Positions 8,361 through 17,311 of a stretch of 64,000 bases of DNA are shown piece after piece (the stretch's first letter is position 1; every line of letters begins with the position of its first letter). The notes under the pieces were generated by a model. That model was not told where the DNA came from. It searched no databases and was given only the letters and a program-made list of their open reading frames with translations. This stretch comes from Oxalobacteraceae bacterium (GTDB lineage Bacteria; Pseudomonadota; Gammaproteobacteria; Burkholderiales; Burkholderiaceae_D), in the NCBI GenBank assembly GCA_021768485.1, contig JAIZVZ010000001.1:1-64000 (forward strand), in the 5' to 3' direction. A program made the position numbers and the translations under genes.

Positions 8361-8789
8361 ATGACCACCACGCCGCCGCCCGCCACTGCCTCGACCGCCT
8401 CCACTTCGCGCGAACTGGGCCGCTTCGTGCTCGCCGGCGTGGCCGGCCTGGTCGTCGACGTGGCCGTTCTCTATCTGGTCCTGGCGCTCGGCGGCGGCCA
8501 CTACAGCGGCCGCGTGCTGTCTTTTTTATGTGCGGTATTTGCAACCTGGCAGATAAACCGCCACTTCACTTTTTCCGGTGCCGCCACCGACTCGCTGTGG
8601 CGCCAGTGGTGGCACTATCTGGGCGCCATGCTCGGCGGCGGCGCCGTCAACTACGGCGCCTACAGCATTGCCATATTTCACCTGCGCGATTATGCGCTGG
8701 GGCCCATGCTGGCCGTCGCCATCGGTTCGCTGACCGGCATGGCGCTCAACTTCGCCAGCGCCAAATGGCTGATCTTCAAACGCCGCTAG
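8361..8789 (+). CDS. GtrA-family membrane protein
   Basis: 142 aa with four predicted membrane helices: FVLAGVAGLVVDVAVLYLVL, VLSFLCAVFATWQI, WHYLGAMLGGGAVNYGAYSI and PMLAVAIGSLTGMALNF. The typical GtrA motifs NRHFTFSG and ASAKWLIFKRR are present. GtrA-like proteins are thought to flip or carry lipid-linked sugars for envelope glycan modification; the partner glycosyltransferase is not in this window. Its stop codon overlaps that of phhA on the other strand within a CTAG. The reading frame continues open far upstream through the antisense of the oxidoreductase gene, which I treat as a shadow. Confidence 0.85.
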   Translation: MTTTPPPATASTASTSRELGRFVLAGVAGLVVDVAVLYLVLALGGGHYSGRVLSFLCAVFATWQINRHFTFSGAATDSLWRQWWHYLGAMLGGGAVNYGAYSIAIFHLRDYALGPMLAVAIGSLTGMALNFASAKWLIFKRR

Positions 8790-9631
8790 GCGCCGGCCGC
8801 AATCGTCGGCTCGTTTTGCAACTGTGCATAAATCGGCATGAAATCGCATGCGGTTTCATCGAATAACTGCTGAAAACTGCGAATGACGAAATACGTCTCT
8901 TGATATGCATCGATTTTATACAAGGTGCGCATGCAGCGCGCCAGACTGAACGGCAGGCGCAGCGGCGCCCGATCGTGCAGGCAGTAATCGATCTCGCCGG
9001 CCGACGATAAAATCCCGGCACCGTAGGCGCGCAAGCCGTCGGCGCCATCGATCAGGCCGAATTCGACCGTGTACCAATACAGCCGCGCCAGCAGCGCCAG
9101 ATGACCGCCGCCGAGCGCCCGCAAGCCGCCCTTGCCGTACTGCTGCATATGCTCGGCAAACAGCGGATTGAACAGCAGCGGCACATGGCCGAAATAGTCG
9201 TGGAACAGGTCAGGCTCGACCACATAGTCGAATTCGCTCTCGGCGCGCAGCCATACCGTGACCGGAAAGCGGCGGTTGGCCAGATGCGTAAAAAACACCT
9301 CGTCGGGGATCAGTCCCGGCACCGCCACCAGGCTCCAGCCGGTGGCCCGCCGCAGGGCCAGACTGGTGCGCGCGAGGTCGGGAATGGCGGCTTCGGCCTG
9401 CAGCGCGGTCAGCGCCGCGATGAATTCGCGACAGGCGCGCCCCGGCAGCAGGCCGGCCTGGCGCTGGTACAGGCGGCGCCAGCGCGCCTGCTCGGCAGGC
9501 GTATACGCGGCCATGTCTTGGCGCACCACGTATTGCGCATCGGCGCTGCCGTAATTGCCGCGCAGCGCAGTGCCATCGGATTTGTCGGCGACCACCGCAA
9601 AAAAGGCGGCGGTGTCGGGCGCCGCCTTCAT
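8786..9631 (-). CDS. phhA: Phenylalanine 4-monooxygenase
   Basis: 281 aa, the usual bacterial size. It hydroxylates phenylalanine to tyrosine with tetrahydropterin, O2 and non-haem iron. The iron ligands are visible: two His in PDLFHDYFGHVPLL and the Glu in YWYTVEFGL. The pterin-site region GLIPDEVFFTHLANRRFPVT is also present. Its ATG overlaps the TGA of hpd (ATGA, 9628-9631), so the two are translationally coupled. Together they feed phenylalanine through tyrosine to homogentisate. No pterin-4a-carbinolamine dehydratase (phhB) is in the window. Confidence 0.96.
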   Translation of the reverse strand: MKAAPDTAAFFAVVADKSDGTALRGNYGSADAQYVVRQDMAAYTPAEQARWRRLYQRQAGLLPGRACREFIAALTALQAEAAIPDLARTSLALRRATGWSLVAVPGLIPDEVFFTHLANRRFPVTVWLRAESEFDYVVEPDLFHDYFGHVPLLFNPLFAEHMQQYGKGGLRALGGGHLALLARLYWYTVEFGLIDGADGLRAYGAGILSSAGEIDYCLHDRAPLRLPFSLARCMRTLYKIDAYQETYFVIRSFQQLFDETACDFMPIYAQLQNEPTIAAGA

Positions 9632-10809
9632 TGCCGGCCTTCGGTGACGGAGTCGGCGGCAGGATCAGCGGCAGCGTGTGGCGCAGCGTCGGACCGCAGC
9701 ACGCCGCGCTTGATCTGATCGAGTTCGATCGATTCGAATAGTGCGCGGAAATTGCCTTCGCCAAAACCCTGATCGCCCTTTCTCTGGATAATCTCGAAAA
9801 AAATCGGCCCGATCACTGTTTGCGTAAAAATCTGCAGCAACAGCGCCCGTTCGCGCCCGTTGCTGTGGCCATCGATCAGGATGCGCAGGCGGCGCAGCTG
9901 CGCGAGGTCTTCGCCATGGCCGGGCAGGCGGCGCTCGACCAGTTCGTAATAGGTGGCGACGGTGTCCTGGAACGGGATGCCGTTTTGCCTGAGCCGCTCG
10001 ACCGTACGGTAGATATCGTCGCTGCCCAGCGCAATATGCTGGATGCCTTCGCCGTTATAGGCGTCGAGATATTCGGCAATCTGCGACCTGTCGTCGGCCG
10101 ATTCATTGATCGGAATGCGGATTTTGCCGCACGGCGAAGTCATCGCCTTCGATTTCAGGCCGGTGTGCTTGCCGGCAATATCAAAATAGCGGATTTCGCG
10201 GAAATTGAAAATGTTTTGATAAAAATCGGCCCATTCCTTCATCCGCCCGCGATGCACATTATTGGTCAGATGATCGATATAGGTCAGGCCGGCGCCTGGC
10301 ACGCCGACCGCGGCATCGGCGATCGCGCCGGGAATGGCGACGAAATCGGCATCGTAAATCGAGATATCGCCGATCGCCCCCGGCACCGCGCCCCGGGCCG
10401 CATCCTTGCCGCGCCAGCGGTCGACGAAGTAAATCAGCGAATCGCCCACGCCCTTGATGGCCGGGATATTCAATTCCATCGGTCCGGTCTTGTTGTCAAA
10501 ACCCCAGGCCCCCAGTTCGAGCGCGCGTTTATAGGCAAACGCGGCATCCTCGACGCGGATCGCGATTGCGCACACCGATTGTCCGTGGGCCCGGGCAAAA
10601 CGCTGGGCAAACGAGTCCTGCTCGGCATTGATCAGGAAATTGATCTCGCCCTGGCGATACAAAGTGACATTTTTATGGCGATGACGGGCGATCGCGGCAA
10701 AACCCATCTGTTCGAACAAGATACCGAGGGCGCGCGGATCGGGCGCGGCATATTCGACGAACTCGAAACCGTCGGTGCCCATCGGGTTGTCCCATTGTGT
10801 CGATTGCAT
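9628..10809 (-). CDS. hpd: 4-Hydroxyphenylpyruvate dioxygenase
   Basis: 393 aa. It converts 4-hydroxyphenylpyruvate to homogentisate in tyrosine breakdown. The 2-His-1-Glu iron facial triad is recognisable: the His in YIDHLTNNVHRG, the His in GIQHIALGSDDI and the Glu in PIFFEIIQRKGDQGFG. The C-terminal GEGNFRALFESIE helix is typical. The ATG at 10809 has a GGAGG about 6 bases upstream and gives the family length; the frame extends further but without homology. It is first in the hpd-phhA operon and divergent from an Lrp/AsnC regulator. Confidence 0.95.
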   Translation of the reverse strand: MQSTQWDNPMGTDGFEFVEYAAPDPRALGILFEQMGFAAIARHRHKNVTLYRQGEINFLINAEQDSFAQRFARAHGQSVCAIAIRVEDAAFAYKRALELGAWGFDNKTGPMELNIPAIKGVGDSLIYFVDRWRGKDAARGAVPGAIGDISIYDADFVAIPGAIADAAVGVPGAGLTYIDHLTNNVHRGRMKEWADFYQNIFNFREIRYFDIAGKHTGLKSKAMTSPCGKIRIPINESADDRSQIAEYLDAYNGEGIQHIALGSDDIYRTVERLRQNGIPFQDTVATYYELVERRLPGHGEDLAQLRRLRILIDGHSNGRERALLLQIFTQTVIGPIFFEIIQRKGDQGFGEGNFRALFESIELDQIKRGVLRSDAAPHAAADPAADSVTEGRQ

Positions 10810-10884
10810 GCAGCCTCCGCACTGTGTTTGTCCCAGTATAGGCGTTGAAAGACAGCAGAACATTGCCAATAATTTCGGTAGAAT

Positions 10885-10927
10885 CCTATATAACGCATTT
10901 TTATTGCTCCTTACGTGTATATATAGG
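10885..10927. promoter_or_regulatory. Inverted repeat between hpd and lrp (candidate operator)
   Basis: CCTATATA (10885-10892) and TATATAGG (10920-10927) form an AT-rich inverted repeat whose arms continue loosely into ACG/CGT. It lies immediately before the Lrp-like start at 10934 and about 75 bp upstream of the hpd start. Lrp/AsnC proteins bind AT-rich dyads and often control a divergent gene and themselves, so this is a reasonable operator candidate. Confidence 0.5.
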
Positions 10928-10933
10928 TAGATT

Positions 10934-11452
10934 ATGTCAAGCATTGAACTCGATAAAACCGACCGGAAGATCCTGGCGATTTTACAATCCGATGGCCGCC
11001 TGTCCAATCAGGACGTGGCCGAACGCGTTAATCTGTCCCCCTCGCCGTGCCTGCGCCGCATCCGTCGCCTGGAAGAAACCGGTGTGATCCGCAAGTACGT
11101 CGCCTTGCTCGACTCTGAAAAAATCGGCCTCGGTCTGTTGGCTTACGTCAACGTTCGCCTGGAAAAACACAGCGATGCCCTCGACGGCCCGCACACGCTC
11201 GGCACGGCCGATGCCGGCTCCGAATCGCCGCGCGTCGACTTTGCCACGGCCGTCGCCGGCTGGCCCGAAGTGGTGGCTTGCTATGCCATGACGGGGGAAA
11301 TGGATTTTCTGTTACGCATCCAGGTGCAAGATATGGCGCATTTTTCGCGCTTCATGATGAGTTCTTTGCTGCAACATGCAGCCGTGCTCGATGCGAAATC
11401 GAGTTTCGCATTGCAAAAAGTAAAAGAGACCACCGCCTTGTCGCTGGCCTGA
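10934..11452 (+). CDS. Lrp/AsnC-family transcriptional regulator
   Basis: 172 aa. The helix-turn-helix domain (residues ~5-60: LDKTDRKILAILQSDGRLSN, then LSPSPCLRRIRRLEE, then GVIRKYVALLD) is followed by a RAM ligand-binding domain with VVACYAMTGEMDFLLRI. The RAM domain carries an insertion of about 15 residues (SDALDGPHTLGTADAG) not usual in Lrp. Family members sense amino acids. Being divergent from hpd-phhA it most likely controls tyrosine/phenylalanine catabolism. The start has AGG 7 bases upstream. Confidence 0.9.
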   Translation: MSSIELDKTDRKILAILQSDGRLSNQDVAERVNLSPSPCLRRIRRLEETGVIRKYVALLDSEKIGLGLLAYVNVRLEKHSDALDGPHTLGTADAGSESPRVDFATAVAGWPEVVACYAMTGEMDFLLRIQVQDMAHFSRFMMSSLLQHAAVLDAKSSFALQKVKETTALSLA

Positions 11453-11623
11453 GTCTGCGCGGCGCTGGCGGCGGCCGGCGCAACAGGCTGGCCGACAGAT
11501 AGCGCAACGCAATGAAGCAACAGGGTGCGACATCAAGCGCGTCCATGCATCTAAGTTGTGTTGGCGCTGTCAAAGAGACGACCGGCGCGGCGCCCGCCGC
11601 GCGTCTCAAGCGAGCGTGTCGCC

Positions 11624-12541
11624 ATGGCCACTACAGACTCTGTCCCGCAGCAAAGCTTGCTGGCCCAGGCACTGGTATCGACGGCCAATGCCATTTTTAT
11701 TGCCGACGACAATGCAAAAATCGTGTGGGCCAACGCCGCCTTCATGCGCCTGTCCGGTTACGCGCCAGACGAGATCCTCGGATCGACGCCGTCCATCTTA
11801 AAATCGGGCAAACAAGACCCCGGCTTTTATGCGCAACTCTGGAAATCGATTTCTTCAGGCAATAGCTGGCGCGGCGAGCTCGTCAATCAGCGCAAGGACG
11901 GCTCGCTCTATACGGCCGACGAAACCATTACGCCCTTGTTCGACGAACACGGCAAGATCACGCATTTTATTGCCATACAGCATGACATCACCGATCAAAA
12001 ACGCGAACGCGAACGTTTCCGGCATCTGGCCTATCACGATCTGCTGACCGATCTGCCGAACCGCGCGCATTTTTTCCGCGATCAGCAGCAAGCCATCATG
12101 CAGGCCCGGCGCAGCGGACGCATGCTGGCCATCCTGTTTATCGATCTCGACAAATTCAAGCCCGTCAACGACAGTCTTGGCCATCAGATCGGCGACCAGT
12201 TGCTGAGCGCCGTGGCCGACCGCCTGCGGGCCGCCGTGCGTCAGGCCGATTTGCTGGCGCGCGTCGGTGGCGATGAATTTGCGATCTTGCTGCACGATTT
12301 GCCCGACAGTCAGGTCGCCATCGCGCTGGCCGGCAAGCTCGTCGAGGCGCTGGCGCGGCCGTTTGTCGTGCACGGGCAGAAAATAGTCGTCAGCGCCAGC
12401 ATCGGCATTGCCTTTTACCCCGGCGACGGCGACGATGCGCAAGCCGTGCTCGCGCATGCCGACCAGGCCATGTACCAGGCCAAATGCGCCGGCGGCAACA
12501 GTTTTCAAGTCTACGACACGAGTGCAGAATCGGCGCACTGA
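11624..12541 (+). CDS. PAS-GGDEF diguanylate cyclase
   Basis: 305 aa. A PAS domain with PAC tail (residues ~15-130: ANAIFIADDNAKIVWANAAF, LSGYAPDEILG, FIAIQHDITDQK) is joined to a GGDEF domain. The GGDEF domain has the start motif HDLLTDLPNR, the metal-binding FIDLDKFKPVND and the intact active site GGDEF. An allosteric I-site RxxD (RQAD) lies exactly five residues before GGDEF, so product inhibition by c-di-GMP is expected. There is no EAL domain and no membrane segment: a cytoplasmic sensor cyclase. The start at 11624 has no clear ribosome-binding site; upstream non-ATG starts in the same frame are possible. Confidence 0.9.
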   Translation: MATTDSVPQQSLLAQALVSTANAIFIADDNAKIVWANAAFMRLSGYAPDEILGSTPSILKSGKQDPGFYAQLWKSISSGNSWRGELVNQRKDGSLYTADETITPLFDEHGKITHFIAIQHDITDQKRERERFRHLAYHDLLTDLPNRAHFFRDQQQAIMQARRSGRMLAILFIDLDKFKPVNDSLGHQIGDQLLSAVADRLRAAVRQADLLARVGGDEFAILLHDLPDSQVAIALAGKLVEALARPFVVHGQKIVVSASIGIAFYPGDGDDAQAVLAHADQAMYQAKCAGGNSFQVYDTSAESAH

Positions 12542-12582
12542 GCGCGACACCAGGCACAATCGACCAGGCCGCCCGCCGCCGT

Positions 12583-13296
12583 TCAGGAAGACTTGCGCGC
12601 GATCCAGTTAAAGGCTGCGCGCCAAAAAGCCTTGGCCGAATAATCGAAGCTGGCAACCTGTTCGGCCATCGCTTCCTGCATGACGCTGCCGGGGCTGGCC
12701 GGCGGCAGTTTCAGATAGGCGTCGGTTTCGCTATGGTCGCGATGGATTTCCATGCCGGCTTTTCGGGCGATGCGCATGATGATCTGATTCGTCGACAGGC
12801 AATGCATGACCATGATATCGACGTCGGCATTCCGGCAATGGATGGCGGCGCGCTCGAACAGTTTCGATCCGCCGCCCTGGCCGCGCGAACTGGCGGTGAC
12901 CGACACCCCGAATTCGGCCACGCTGGCCTTGGTCGTCGCATCCATGATTGCCGGCCGCTCCGACAAGGGCGCAAAGGCCAGATGGCCGACACCGACCAGC
13001 TTGAAAAAACGGTTGTAAATGCCAAAGACCTTATCGCGCTGAAAATCGATGCGGTTGACGTAACTGGCAATGAGGTCATCGGTGAGAACGCTGCCAAAAC
13101 GTAGCAAACGGTCATCGCCGACCAGCGTGACGAAGTGGTTCAGCATGCGCGTGCGGTCGCGCTCCGACAATTCCTTGACGAAAACGGTGCGCCGGGGCCG
13201 CGGCGCGGGAAAAAAAGCACTGCGGTACGCGAGAATTTCATGAACTTCCCGCACCGATCTACGCACGATTTGCAGTAACTTTACGATACCTCCCAC
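12583..13296 (-). CDS. GNAT-family N-acetyltransferase
   Basis: About 237 aa. The core has the acetyl-CoA-binding loop SVTASSRGQGGGSKLFERAA (motif A, R/Q-x-x-G-x-G/A), preceded by VGVGHLAFAP and followed by MVMHCLSTNQIIMRIARKAG. The substrate is unknown. The start is a GTG at 13296 preceded by a strong GGAGGGGGG; no ATG lies in a sensible position, and the longer frame upstream is arginine-rich antisense of cca. The N-terminal ~50 residues (HEILAYRSAFFPAPRPRRTV) carry no recognised domain. It follows cca on the same strand after 71 bp. Confidence 0.75.
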   Translation of the reverse strand: MGGIVKLLQIVRRSVREVHEILAYRSAFFPAPRPRRTVFVKELSERDRTRMLNHFVTLVGDDRLLRFGSVLTDDLIASYVNRIDFQRDKVFGIYNRFFKLVGVGHLAFAPLSERPAIMDATTKASVAEFGVSVTASSRGQGGGSKLFERAAIHCRNADVDIMVMHCLSTNQIIMRIARKAGMEIHRDHSETDAYLKLPPASPGSVMQEAMAEQVASFDYSAKAFWRAAFNWIARKSS

Positions 13297-13316
13297 AATC
13301 CCCCCCTCCACGCGCC

Positions 13317-13359
13317 TGCGATTGCACAATCTAATGCACACAGACAATTGTGCGTCGCA
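13317..13359. repeat. Inverted repeat between cca and GNAT gene
   Basis: TGCGA-tt-GCACAAT (13317-13330) pairs with ATTGTGC-g-TCGCA (13347-13359), a 12-bp stem with a small internal bulge and a 16-nt loop. It sits just upstream of the GNAT start and just after cca. It lacks a U-tract, so it could be an operator or an RNA processing element rather than a terminator. Confidence 0.55.
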
Positions 13360-13367
13360 GCATTGTA

Positions 13368-14585
13368 CTATGAAACAGGGTTTGCGCCGGCGCCCGTCAC
13401 GATAGAAGATGCCATCACGGCGGCCACGGCGGCGACGCGCGCCGCATGCACGGCCGCCGCGATTTTTTGCGGCTGTCCGGGATAAGCGTGCAAGGTCGCG
13501 GCGGCAATCGCACCGGCATCGACCTCGCGCGCCGCCAGTAAGGCCGGCGCCAGCATCGCGGTGCGGGCGGCCCCGGAAAACAGGCACAGCAGCTCGCCAA
13601 AGCGGTCCGGTTTGCGCAGCGCGTCGCAGCGCTCGAACAGGCCGACCACTTGCTCGGGCGTGCGTGCGGTGCGCATGCTGCGCTTTTCACGCGCCGCCAG
13701 CAGGGCCAGTTCGCTGCATTCCCTCGGTACCCGCCAGCGCTGCGCCAGCGCCGCGATCGCGGCCTGCGTCTTGCCATCGTTGGCGCCCCCGGCGCCGTCA
13801 TCGGCATCTTCAGCCGCCTCGTCAACGGCCTCGTTAACCTCATCGTCAACGACCACCAGCAGCGCGGCGAACCGCTGCGCCAGTCCGGCCTGACGTGCCA
13901 CCGCCTGCGCCAGCGCCGCACGCACCGTCTCCGGCATGTGCTCGCCGCCCCACAGGCGCAGCAATTCCGGCCCCAGCCGCGCCAGGGCGCCGCACTGCTG
14001 CAACACCGCAAACATGAGCTCGGGATGCGCCGCCATCAGGCCGCGCGCCAGTTCCTGCCAGACCCGTTCGGCCACCAAGGCATCGACTTCGCCGGCCGCC
14101 ACCATGGACTGCATCAAGGCCATGGTTTCGGCAGCGATCACGAAACCGTCGAAGCGCGCCGCAAAGCGCGCCAGACGCAAAATACGCACGGGATCTTCGG
14201 CAAAGGCGGCCGAGACGTGGCGAAATACGCGCGCGGCCAGATCGCGCTGGCCGCCGTGCGGATCGATCAGCGTGCCGTCTTCGGCCTCGGCGATGGCATT
14301 GATGGTCAGGTCGCGCCGCACCAGGTCCTGCTCGAGCGTGACCTCGGGCGCGGTATGGAACACAAAGCCCTTGTAGCCGGGCGCAGTCTTGCGCTCGGTG
14401 CGCGCCAAGGCATATTCTTCGTTCGTCTGCGGATGCAAAAATACGGGGAAATCCTTGCCAACCGGCCGGAAGCCCTGCGCCACCATCTGTTCCGGCGTGG
14501 CCCCGACCACCACATGATCGCGGTCCTTGACCGGCAAGCCAAGCAGGCGGTCGCGCACCGCACCGCCGACGACATAGCTTTTCAT
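13368..14585 (-). CDS. cca: CCA-adding tRNA nucleotidyltransferase, HD domain degenerate
   Basis: 405 aa. The nucleotidyltransferase half is intact: [13 protein letters not shown] (residues 4-16), the catalytic carboxylates [10 protein letters not shown], the strand [20 protein letters not shown] and [12 protein letters not shown], then RFAARF. It adds or repairs the 3' CCA of tRNA. In enterobacterial Cca the C-terminal half holds an HD phosphohydrolase with motifs like CHDLGKG and clustered His. Here the aligned stretch reads [20 protein letters not shown] and no metal-binding His/Asp pair remains, so phosphatase/phosphodiesterase activity should be absent. A Glu/Asp-rich insert replaces it. 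The GST gene lies 7 bp upstream on the same strand. Confidence 0.93.
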   Translation of the reverse strand: MKSYVVGGAVRDRLLGLPVKDRDHVVVGATPEQMVAQGFRPVGKDFPVFLHPQTNEEYALARTERKTAPGYKGFVFHTAPEVTLEQDLVRRDLTINAIAEAEDGTLIDPHGGQRDLAARVFRHVSAAFAEDPVRILRLARFAARFDGFVIAAETMALMQSMVAAGEVDALVAERVWQELARGLMAAHPELMFAVLQQCGALARLGPELLRLWGGEHMPETVRAALAQAVARQAGLAQRFAALLVVVDDEVNEAVDEAAEDADDGAGGANDGKTQAAIAALAQRWRVPRECSELALLAAREKRSMRTARTPEQVVGLFERCDALRKPDRFGELLCLFSGAARTAMLAPALLAAREVDAGAIAAATLHAYPGQPQKIAAAVHAARVAAVAAVMASSIVTGAGANPVS

Positions 14586-14592
14586 GCGCGGC

Positions 14593-15306
14593 TCAATCGG
14601 GTTCCCGTTCATGCTTGCCGGCCAGCTCGACTTCGGCGCATGCCTCGCGCACCCACTGCGCCACGGCCGGATGGGCTTGCACGCGCTCGCAATAGGCTTG
14701 CAGGGCCGGCGCCAGCGATACGCCGTAACCATGAAAACGCATCACGACCGGCGCAAAAAAGGCGTCGGCGATCGAAAATTTTCCGAACAAAAATTCATGA
14801 TGGCCGAAATTCGACAGACACTCTTCCCAGATTTCAGAGATGCGCCCGATATCGGCCTGCGAGCCGGCCGTACGGCCCTTGCCCGGGAAACGACGCCGGA
14901 TATTCATCGACATGGCCGTGCGCAAGGCGCTGAAACCGGAGTGCATTTCGCAGCAGATGCTGCGGGCAAGCGCACGCGCGGCAACGTCTTGCGGCCATAA
15001 ATCCTTGTCCGGGAATTGCTCGGCCAGGTATTCGCAAATGGCCAGCGAATCGGCCACCGTGATTTCGCCGGCGATCAGCACCGGCACCCGGCCGGCAGCC
15101 GAAAAGGCGGCGATATTCATCGAGGTGTCGGGCTGATCGAGCAAAATCCGCACTTCGGTAAAGGCAATGCCGAAGGCCGTCATGACGACCCATGGCCGCA
15201 TCGACCACGAGGAATAATTCTTGTTGCCGATGACGAGCGTCAGGCCCGATTTTCTGGCCTTGGCCAGTACCGATTGCAGCGCAGGATTCGATTCGAGTGT
15301 TTGCAT
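14593..15306 (-). CDS. Glutathione S-transferase family protein
   Basis: 237 aa. The N-terminal thioredoxin-fold half shows [17 protein letters not shown] (the catalytic Ser/Tyr region), the cis-Pro in GRVPVL and the glutathione-contact [15 protein letters not shown]. The helical C-terminal half contains [15 protein letters not shown], the conserved N-cap box (S-I-A-D). It probably conjugates or reduces unidentified electrophiles with glutathione. It lies 5 bp from the slt stop codon and 7 bp before cca, so slt-gst-cca probably form one transcript. Confidence 0.88.
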   Translation of the reverse strand: MQTLESNPALQSVLAKARKSGLTLVIGNKNYSSWSMRPWVVMTAFGIAFTEVRILLDQPDTSMNIAAFSAAGRVPVLIAGEITVADSLAICEYLAEQFPDKDLWPQDVAARALARSICCEMHSGFSALRTAMSMNIRRRFPGKGRTAGSQADIGRISEIWEECLSNFGHHEFLFGKFSIADAFFAPVVMRFHGYGVSLAPALQAYCERVQAHPAVAQWVREACAEVELAGKHEREPD

Positions 15307-15311
15307 GGGAG

Positions 15312-17282
15312 TCAGTTCTTGTCGGGAAGAGGAACATCGAGCGGCGCGGTCCAGCCTTTCGGCCCTACCGTGCCGAGCCGGGCTTTCAGCGATTGCGGTT
15401 TTTTATCAAACATGGCGGCATAGTACGTTGCATTCGATAATACGTTTTTGACGTAACCGCGGGTTTCGGTAAACGGGATCGATTCGACAAAAATGGCGCC
15501 TTCGACCGCATGCGGCAGACGCGAACGCCACAGATGCGGCCGCCCCGGACCGGCATTGTAGGCCGCAGTGGCCATCGCCTGCGAGCCTTCCAGGCTGGCC
15601 AGCACCATCTTCAGATAATTCGTGCCCAGTACGATATTGGTGTTGATATCGTTGACCTGGCTTTTGTCGAAGTCCTGCATGCCGATTTTTTTGGCCACAT
15701 AACGCGCCGTGGCCGGCATGATCTGCATCAGGCCGGAGGCGCCCACACCCGATTGCGCGCTCTGGATGAAACGCGACTCCTGGCGGATCAGGCCATACAC
15801 CCAGGCCTTGTCCAGGCCCAGCGTCTGGGTGGCCGGGCTCATGATGTCGTTATGCGGCGCCGGAAAGCGCTGCGTGAAATCGACTTCGATACGGGTGCGG
15901 TCGGAGGTGTTGACCATGCGGTCGAGGATATTGTTTTGGCGCGCCAATTCGGCGGCGGCCAGGTGCTCGCGCTCGCTCATCTTGCGCAATTCCCAATTCC
16001 ACTCGCGCAATCCTTCGTAACGCAACTGCATCGCAAAAAATTTCAGTGCGCGGCGAAAACCGGGATTGTTGGCAATCGATGTCATTTCGGCGGCGGTCAC
16101 GGGCTGCGCGGCGGCCGGGATCGTGATTTTCTGCCCGAGCTCTTCCAGCGCCAGCTGGCCATAGAAATTCCATTGCTTCGACAGCGGCCGCAGCAAGGCC
16201 TGCGCCGCCGCCTGGCTGTCCGGCTTGCCCTCTTCCTTCAGGGCGCGCGCCAGCCAGTAATTCCAGGCCGGATCTTGCCGCAATTGCGCCGGCATCGCCT
16301 CGATCGTGCCCTTGACCTGCGGCCAGTCGCCCTCGCGCAGCGCCATCCGCACCTTCCACTGCTGGCCGTCATAGGACAGCGGTGCCTTGCCGGCCTTGCG
16401 CCAGTAATCGCTCGCTTGCGGCTGCAGGCTGATCGATGCCTGCAAAGCGATTTGCGCCCAGCCGATGGCTTGCTCCGCCTCGCTCAGCTTCGGCTCGGCG
16501 CGATGCAGCGCCACCGCGGCCAGGGTATGACTGATCTTGGCGAAGCGGCCCAGCGCCACCAGATAGATTTCATGCGCCTGGCGGCCGTTGCCGACGCCCT
16601 TGGCCACGGCCAGCGCCGGCAAGTCGATCGCCTGCGCCAGCTTGTTTTCAGGGACATCGATCAACAGGCCGAGGCGGCGCGCCGCCGGGGTCGCACCGCC
16701 CTCGCCGGCCAGCCGGATCTGGGCCCAGATATCGCTTTCGCGATATTGCGATTTTTTCAGCATCACGCCGAGCAAATCGGTGCAAGGCTGGCCATAATCC
16801 TTGGGCGAGAGCAGCAAGGCGCGCGCCTCCGGCACCACGTTCTGGTCCTTGAGCGCCTTCGACATCAAGGCGTAGCACTTCAGCTGCAAATCGTCGTTGA
16901 CGACAAATTGCGGATATATTTCATCGAACAGGGCCCAGTTGCGCCGGTAGGCAAGGCTGAGCAGCCAGTCGTTGCGCAAGCGGTCGGCAATCGCCGTGCC
17001 CTGGTAACGCGTGAGAAAATCGCGCACTTCCGATTCGGAGGCCTCCCGGATGCGCGGTTTGAGTTGATAATAGTCGATGTAGGAAGGCACATCGTAATTG
17101 CCCAACTGGGCCGCGATGGCGCGCGCGCCCTCGGCATCATCGCTGCGCGCCGCATCGCGCAGCGCCAGAAAAGCGGCATCGGGAGAAGCGAAACTGTCAG
17201 GGCGTTTTTTTGCCTGCGCCGCTGGTGAATAGGCTGTGCTTGCGATTAAAATCAGGCCCACGATCCACTTGTACGAAAACAT
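15312..17282 (-). CDS. slt: Soluble lytic murein transglycosylase (Slt70-like)
   Basis: 656 aa. A signal peptide (KWIVGLILIASTAYSPAAQA) leads into a long superhelical alpha domain of about 400 residues and then the C-terminal lysozyme-like domain. That domain has the catalytic Glu in YGLIRQESRFIQSAQSG, the GASGLMQIMPATA motif and the AYNAGPGRPHLW motif. It cleaves the MurNAc-GlcNAc bond to leave 1,6-anhydro products in the periplasm. The ATG at 17282 gives the signal peptide directly; the longer frame upstream overlaps the divergent gene. Its first bases are only 29 bp from the earliest start of the divergent 5-FCL gene. Confidence 0.94.
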   Translation of the reverse strand: MFSYKWIVGLILIASTAYSPAAQAKKRPDSFASPDAAFLALRDAARSDDAEGARAIAAQLGNYDVPSYIDYYQLKPRIREASESEVRDFLTRYQGTAIADRLRNDWLLSLAYRRNWALFDEIYPQFVVNDDLQLKCYALMSKALKDQNVVPEARALLLSPKDYGQPCTDLLGVMLKKSQYRESDIWAQIRLAGEGGATPAARRLGLLIDVPENKLAQAIDLPALAVAKGVGNGRQAHEIYLVALGRFAKISHTLAAVALHRAEPKLSEAEQAIGWAQIALQASISLQPQASDYWRKAGKAPLSYDGQQWKVRMALREGDWPQVKGTIEAMPAQLRQDPAWNYWLARALKEEGKPDSQAAAQALLRPLSKQWNFYGQLALEELGQKITIPAAAQPVTAAEMTSIANNPGFRRALKFFAMQLRYEGLREWNWELRKMSEREHLAAAELARQNNILDRMVNTSDRTRIEVDFTQRFPAPHNDIMSPATQTLGLDKAWVYGLIRQESRFIQSAQSGVGASGLMQIMPATARYVAKKIGMQDFDKSQVNDINTNIVLGTNYLKMVLASLEGSQAMATAAYNAGPGRPHLWRSRLPHAVEGAIFVESIPFTETRGYVKNVLSNATYYAAMFDKKPQSLKARLGTVGPKGWTAPLDVPLPDKN

Positions 17283-17311
17283 CGTATGCAACTCTCGAAT
17301 TGATTTCTTAT

